From Bacteroidales bacterium (GTDB lineage Bacteria; Bacteroidota; Bacteroidia; Bacteroidales; Tenuifilaceae), in the NCBI GenBank assembly GCA_008933525.1, contig WBUV01000074.1, forward strand, positions 1-10,430: 10,430 nucleotides of DNA, read 5' to 3'. Of the stretch, positions 7,308 through 10,430 are shown one piece after another. The notes below the pieces were generated by a model, which worked only from the letters and a program-made list of their open reading frames with translations, did not search any database and was not told the DNA's origin. The stretch's first letter is position 1; each line of letters opens with the position of its first letter. The position numbers and the translations under genes were made by a program.

Positions 7308-8864
7308 ATGCAGAAGAGCAAGTTAGGTCTCGATTTTGAGAAAGTTGGCTATGCTAAAAACATCGCGAAGAAAATTGCTGGCGATGTTCAAAGCTTTGTG
7401 GAGAATTACACAACTGTGGCCGTGGAGCGTACGCTCTGCCGCTTGTTGGGAATTGATGGAATTGATGCCAATGCAGTTCCTCTCCCCAATGTGCTTGTTG
7501 ACTCCCTAAAGGAGAAAGGGGTACTTGGACAAGGCGTTATTTTCTACATCGGAAACGCCATTGTTGAAACAGGTTTAAATCCACAGCAAATTGCCGAGCA
7601 GGTTGCTGAAGGTAAGCTGGATTTAACCACTCTAACAATTCATCCAAAGGAGAAGATTGATGCGGCTATTATGCCAATCGTAAACGCAAGCCTCGATAGG
7701 ATTAAATCGCGTAGGGCTCGCCGCGAGAACTATTTGAAAACAATTGGCGAGGGTTCAAAACCTTACCTTTACGTGATTGTTGCTACCGGTAACATTTACG
7801 AGGATGTTGTGCAGGCTCAAGCCGCTGCACGTCAAGGTGCCGATATCATTGCGGTTATCCGTACCACAGGTCAAAGTCTGCTCGACTATGTTCCTTACGG
7901 TGCTACAACCGAGGGTTTCGGTGGAACTTACGCTACACAGGAGAACTTCCGCATTATGCGTAAAGCTTTGGATGAGGTTGGCGAGGAAATTGGTCGCTAC
8001 ATTCGCCTTTGCAACTACTGCTCAGGTTTGTGTATGCCTGAGATTGCGGTTATGGGTGCGTTTGAGGGACTCGATGTTATGCTAAACGACGCCCTTTACG
8101 GAATTCTTTTCCGCGATATCAATATGCAACGCACAATGGTTGACCAGTACTTCTCACGTATCATCAACGGGTATGCTGGTGTAATCATCAATACAGGCGA
8201 GGATAACTACCTAACCACCGCCGATGCGTTCGACGAGGCTCACACCGTACTGGCATCGGACCTTATCAACGAACAGCTAGCGTTTATTGCAGGAATTCCT
8301 GCCGAGCAAATGGGACTTGGTCACGCATTCGAAATGGACCCAGAACTGGAGAACGGTTTCCTTTACGAGTTGGCACAAGCACAAATGACCCGCGAAATTT
8401 TCCCCGATGCACCGCTTAAGTATATGCCTCCTACCAAGTTTATGACTGGTAACGTTTTCCGTGGTCATATTCAGGATGCTCTTTTCAACCAAATTGCCAT
8501 TTGGACTGGCCAAGGGCTTCAGCTTTTGGGTATGATGACCGAGGCAATTCACACACCATTTATGTCGGACCGCTACCTTGCCATTGAGAATGCTAAGTAT
8601 ATCTTCAAGAATATGAAGAGCATTGGCGATGAGGTGGAGTACAAGGAGAATGGAATTATCCGCAACCGTGCCAAGGAAGTACTGAATAATGCTGTTGAGC
8701 TACTAGAGGTACTTCAGAACGATGGACTTTTCAACGCGCTGGAGCAAGGAAAGTTTGCCGCAGTTAAGCGTCCAAAAACTGGAGGTAAAGGTCTTGCAGG
8801 AGTAGTTGAGCGTGGCGCTAACTACAGCAATCCATTTGTTGATTTGATGAAACAACGTAAGTAA
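7308..8864 (+). CDS. kamD: Lysine 5,6-aminomutase (beta-lysine 5,6-aminomutase) alpha subunit, KamD
   Basis: KamD is the TIM-barrel catalytic subunit that, with KamE, shifts the terminal amino group of L-beta-lysine to C5, giving 3,5-diaminohexanoate by adenosylcobalamin/PLP radical chemistry. Its 518 residues match the usual ~516. From memory of the Clostridium sticklandii structure, PLP and substrate are held by Arg184, Ser189, Ser238, Tyr263 and Asn299 of this subunit. Here Arg185 and Ser190 (in IRTTGQS), Ser239 (in CNYCSGLC), Tyr264 (in DALYG) and Asn300 (in GEDN) occur with a constant shift of one. The C-terminus includes the GGKGLAGVV segment usual for the family. Start ATG 7308 gives a normal N-terminus (MQKSKLGLDFEKVGYA). 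It lies 23 nt before kamE, so the two subunits are expected to be co-transcribed and made in similar amounts. Codon bias suggests good expression. Confidence 0.97.
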   Translation: MQKSKLGLDFEKVGYAKNIAKKIAGDVQSFVENYTTVAVERTLCRLLGIDGIDANAVPLPNVLVDSLKEKGVLGQGVIFYIGNAIVETGLNPQQIAEQVAEGKLDLTTLTIHPKEKIDAAIMPIVNASLDRIKSRRARRENYLKTIGEGSKPYLYVIVATGNIYEDVVQAQAAARQGADIIAVIRTTGQSLLDYVPYGATTEGFGGTYATQENFRIMRKALDEVGEEIGRYIRLCNYCSGLCMPEIAVMGAFEGLDVMLNDALYGILFRDINMQRTMVDQYFSRIINGYAGVIINTGEDNYLTTADAFDEAHTVLASDLINEQLAFIAGIPAEQMGLGHAFEMDPELENGFLYELAQAQMTREIFPDAPLKYMPPTKFMTGNVFRGHIQDALFNQIAIWTGQGLQLLGMMTEAIHTPFMSDRYLAIENAKYIFKNMKSIGDEVEYKENGIIRNRAKEVLNNAVELLEVLQNDGLFNALEQGKFAAVKRPKTGGKGLAGVVERGANYSNPFVDLMKQRK

Positions 8865-8887
8865 AACGCATTAAAGAGATACACAAT

Positions 8888-9676
8888 ATGAGCGGAGGAT
8901 TATACTCAATGGAGGCGCGCGATTTCGATACAACGCTCGACCTCAAAAAAATAAAGCCTTACGGCGATACAATGAACGATGGTAAAACCCAAGTAAGTTT
9001 TACTCTACCTATACCTTGCGGAAACGAGGCCATTGAAGCGGCAAAACAGCTAATGAAGAAGATGGGATTTGAGAATCCACAGGTTGTATTCTACAAGGAG
9101 CTGACTGCAGGCTTTACATTCTTTAACTGCTACGGTAGCTGCGTTCACACTGTCGATTTCACCACCATTCACGTTCCCAAGGTTGAGGCTACAACTTGGG
9201 ATATGCACCAAACCGACGAGTACATCAAGGAGAATATTGGTCGTAAACTGGTTGTGGTTGGCGCAAGTACCGGAACCGATGCCCACACTGTAGGTATCGA
9301 TGCCATTATGAATATGAAGGGCTACGCAGGCCATTATGGCTTAGAGCGTTACGAGGGATTTGAGGCCTACAACCTAGGTAGCCAAGTTCCCAACGACGAG
9401 TTTATTGCCAAGGCAATTGAACTAAAAGCCGATGCCCTTTTGGTTTCGCAAACCGTTACCCAGAAGGATGTTCACATTCAGAATCTAGTTGAGTTGGTTG
9501 AGATGCTCGAGGCCGAAGGCCTACGTAGCAAAGTTATCCTTTGCTGTGGTGGTCCACGTATTAACCACGAGTTGGCCAAGGAGCTAGGCTACGACGCAGG
9601 CTTTGGAATGAACTCCTATGCCGACGATGTGGCATCGTTCATAGCGCAGGAATTTGTGCGTAGGAATAAGAAGTAG
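8888..9676 (+). CDS. kamE: Lysine 5,6-aminomutase beta subunit, KamE (cobalamin- and PLP-binding)
   Basis: KamE is the small subunit of lysine 5,6-aminomutase. It carries the B12-binding Rossmann-like domain and the lysine that forms the resting Schiff base with PLP. The 262-residue protein has an N-terminal dimerisation region (about 1-100) and then the cobalamin domain: DAHTVG (131-136) is the base-off DxHxxG motif with cobalt ligand His133, and Lys144 in NMKGYAGHYG is the PLP lysine. Both numbers equal those I recall for the Clostridium sticklandii beta subunit (His133, Lys144). LLVSQTVTQKD (184-194) and the GGPRI segment (221-225) are the further B12 loops (SxL and GG equivalents). No residue needed for cofactor binding appears lost. 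It is the last gene of the cluster and is followed by a terminator hairpin. Confidence 0.97.
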   Translation: MSGGLYSMEARDFDTTLDLKKIKPYGDTMNDGKTQVSFTLPIPCGNEAIEAAKQLMKKMGFENPQVVFYKELTAGFTFFNCYGSCVHTVDFTTIHVPKVEATTWDMHQTDEYIKENIGRKLVVVGASTGTDAHTVGIDAIMNMKGYAGHYGLERYEGFEAYNLGSQVPNDEFIAKAIELKADALLVSQTVTQKDVHIQNLVELVEMLEAEGLRSKVILCCGGPRINHELAKELGYDAGFGMNSYADDVASFIAQEFVRRNKK

Positions 9677-9700
9677 TTTTCTATAAAGTAGTATACTGTA

Positions 9701-9740
9701 ACCCTGATGGAGTTTTTACTCTGTCAGGGTTTGTTGTTTT
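9701..9740 (+). terminator. Intrinsic terminator after kamE
   Basis: ACCCTGA (9701-9707) pairs with TCAGGGT (9724-9730), and after a TG/TG mismatch the stem continues with GAG/CTC (9710-9712, 9719-9721) around a TTTTTA loop. A T-rich stretch (TTGTTGTTTT) follows. It begins 25 nt after the kamE stop and likely ends the cluster transcript. Confidence 0.75.
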
Positions 9741-9747
9741 GTGGATG

Positions 9748-9908
9748 TTCCAACATCGCAAAGACTTTCCAACGTCAGCCGATAGGCGAACTTGGAAACG
9801 TCAAGAACCAAAATAGTTATATTTAACGTTTCCAGGAGGCTGCGTCACGCTGGAAAGTTTTTGTGGAGGGCATGACCTTCCAGCGCCTGCAATACCTGGA
9901 AGCGTCAG
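9748..9908. repeat. Cluster of short imperfect repeats (TTCCA / TGGAA with CGTC)
   Basis: Related units recur on both strands: TTCCAACATC (9748-9757), TTCCAACGTC (9767-9776, 19 nt later), TTGGAAACGTC (9792-9802), TTTCCAG with CTGGAAA (9829-9835 and 9850-9856, a stem followed by five T at 9858-9862), and CTTCCAG with CTGGAAG (9877-9883 and 9896-9902), the latter running into GCGTCAG. The sequence [A/G]CGTCA occurs four times on the plus strand. This looks like a degenerate intergenic repeat family able to fold into hairpins. It is too irregular, with no constant spacers, to be a CRISPR array. Confidence 0.5.
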
Positions 9909-9983
9909 AAAGCCAACCCGAAACAAATCAATCGTTTTCTTAAATTTGAATATATTTACGAAAGAGAAAAAAATGATAATAGT

Positions 9984-10041
9984 GCGGTCATGAACCGATT
10001 CTCTAACTGGCGGAGAGTTCGCCGAAGGCAAACCGCTTTTT
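9984..10041. other. GC-rich structured element ending in a T-run
   Basis: GCGGT (9984-9988) can pair with ACCGC (10032-10036), directly followed by TTTTT. Inside are GGCG (10009-10012) with CGCC (10020-10023), and alternative CGGT/ACCG and CTCT/AGAG pairings. The segment is more GC-rich than its surroundings. It could be the 3' end of a small RNA, a terminator, or one unit of a dispersed palindromic repeat. I cannot name an RNA family. Confidence 0.3.
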
Positions 10042-10045
10042 AAAC

Positions 10046-10070
10046 AAGTGTAGTTTTGAAAACTATGCTT
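10046..10070. repeat. Near-perfect 25-nt palindrome
   Basis: TAGTTTT (10051-10057) and AAAACTA (10059-10065) flank a single G. Beyond a TG/TG mismatch the symmetry continues with AAG (10046-10048) and CTT (10068-10070). The one-base centre makes an RNA hairpin less likely than a protein-binding palindrome, but no regulator is identifiable. Confidence 0.35.
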
Positions 10071-10090
10071 TACGATCCAGGATATTGGTT

Positions 10091-10121
10091 TTCGCGTGCG
10101 TCAAAAAATAACGCGCCCGAA
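10091..10121. repeat. GC-rich inverted repeat with 9-nt loop
   Basis: TTCGCGTGCGT (10091-10101) and ACGCGCCCGAA (10111-10121) pair over 10 of 11 positions, with one G-T wobble and one C-C mismatch, around the loop CAAAAAATA. There is no immediate T-tract on either side, so it is a weak candidate terminator for the convergent genes or a structured repeat. Confidence 0.35.
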
Positions 10122-10251
10122 CGAGAGGAGTAATTAACTTTTTCTTTCTTCGAATTGTTATTAGTATTTATTTTATCTCAACCGACTTAATATCCTTTAT
10201 GCTGTTAAGCGCAGGTATTTAAACTATACTATCTTAGTCTTTTCATTAAAC

Positions 10252-10430
10252 TCATTTTACAGACATCGCAATTTTCATAACTAAACGAATGGGAAGTCCA
10301 GGTTTTGCCATTTGATTTGTATCACCAACAAAATATAGGTCTTTGTGCGGATAATAGAATGCAAATGAGCCTGTTGAACCTGAATGCCCTAATAAATCCC
10401 CCTTCCCCATATAAAGTGTCATTATTGTAT
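10252..10430 (-). CDS. Serine hydrolase, beta-lactamase (class C) family, C-terminal fragment
   Basis: Read on the minus strand from the right edge, an uninterrupted frame of 58 residues ends with TGA (complement of TCA at 10252-10254). It contains LLGHSGSTGSFAFYYP, where HSG matches the third active-site motif (KTG, commonly HTG or HSG in esterase-like members), followed by a beta strand (DLYFVGDTNQ) and a short C-terminal helix. This is typical of the end of beta-lactamase/penicillin-binding-protein-like serine hydrolases of the AmpC/EstB type. The N-terminal SxxK and YxN motifs lie outside the window. The gene is convergent to the lysine cluster and probably unrelated to it. Substrate cannot be told from this part; it need not confer antibiotic resistance. 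Confidence 0.75.
   Translation of the reverse strand, partial: TIMTLYMGKGDLLGHSGSTGSFAFYYPHKDLYFVGDTNQMAKPGLPIRLVMKIAMSVK

Larger units (their letters stand above)
9677..10251. other. 575-nt intergenic region without a convincing gene
   Basis: After the kamE terminator this stretch holds a cluster of short imperfect repeats (9748-9908), then several hairpins (9984-10041, 10046-10070, 10091-10121), then AT-rich sequence up to the end of the convergent minus-strand gene. The only sizeable open frame, a 76-codon minus-strand one at 9801-10031, has low-complexity and hydrophobic composition and runs through the hairpins, so I do not call it. No promoter matching the Bacteroidota consensus was found. 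Confidence 0.6.

Noticed and set aside
9748..9908. CRISPR array
   Set aside because: The units are short, irregular, on both strands and unevenly spaced, with no constant repeat and no cas genes.
9801..10031. 76-codon minus-strand open frame in the gene-free region
   Set aside because: It runs through repeats and hairpins, has biased composition (FF/II/K-rich, then P/G-rich) and no start signal or recognisable domain.

Overview
The window carries most of a lysine fermentation gene cluster (the 3,5-diaminohexanoate pathway: lysine to acetate and butyrate equivalents), all on the plus strand, from an anaerobic amino-acid fermenter. Bacteroidota (Bacteroidales-like) is the most likely source. 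Composition is moderately AT-rich, starts lack strong Shine-Dalgarno sequences, leaders are A/T-rich, and the gene order resembles that known from Porphyromonas-type Bacteroidales. This placement is inference; no rRNA or other marker is present.

Layout: (1) 2-364, the nearly complete kal gene (3-aminobutyryl-CoA ammonia-lyase), interrupted by an in-frame TAA at 56-58; (2) 376-1200, kce; (3) 1228-2268, kdd copy 1; (4) 2367-3401, kdd copy 2, a diverged tandem paralogue; (5) 3394-4650, kamA, lysine 2,3-aminomutase, overlapping kdd2 by 8 nt; (6) 4762-5772, kamB, and 5772-7208, kamC (a MutS-like ATPase), the predicted reactivation pair for lysine 5,6-aminomutase; (7) 7308-8864 kamD and 8888-9676 kamE, the two subunits of B12/PLP-dependent lysine 5,6-aminomutase. 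A 575-nt stretch without a convincing gene follows (9677-10251). It holds a terminator, a cluster of short TTCCA/TGGAA-CGTC repeats and several hairpins. At the right edge a convergent minus-strand gene enters, of which only the C-terminus of a beta-lactamase-family serine hydrolase is visible.

Pathway logic: KamA converts L-lysine to L-beta-lysine. KamDE, kept active by KamB/KamC, makes 3,5-diaminohexanoate. Kdd oxidises it to 3-keto-5-aminohexanoate. Kce cleaves that with acetyl-CoA to acetoacetate and 3-aminobutyryl-CoA. Kal removes ammonia to give crotonyl-CoA. The genes for KamA, KamD, KamE and Kce keep the metal-, cofactor- and substrate-binding residues known for their families, at nearly the same numbering.

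Most notable: the nonsense codon in kal; the tandem kdd pair, which differ at the position that usually sets NAD/NADP preference; and the punctuation of the cluster, in which three ~100-nt gaps each contain a strong hairpin and divide it into kal-kce-kdd1 | kdd2-kamA | kamB-kamC | kamD-kamE. I found no mobile element, CRISPR array, tRNA or rRNA. The core system is a known pathway, not a new one.
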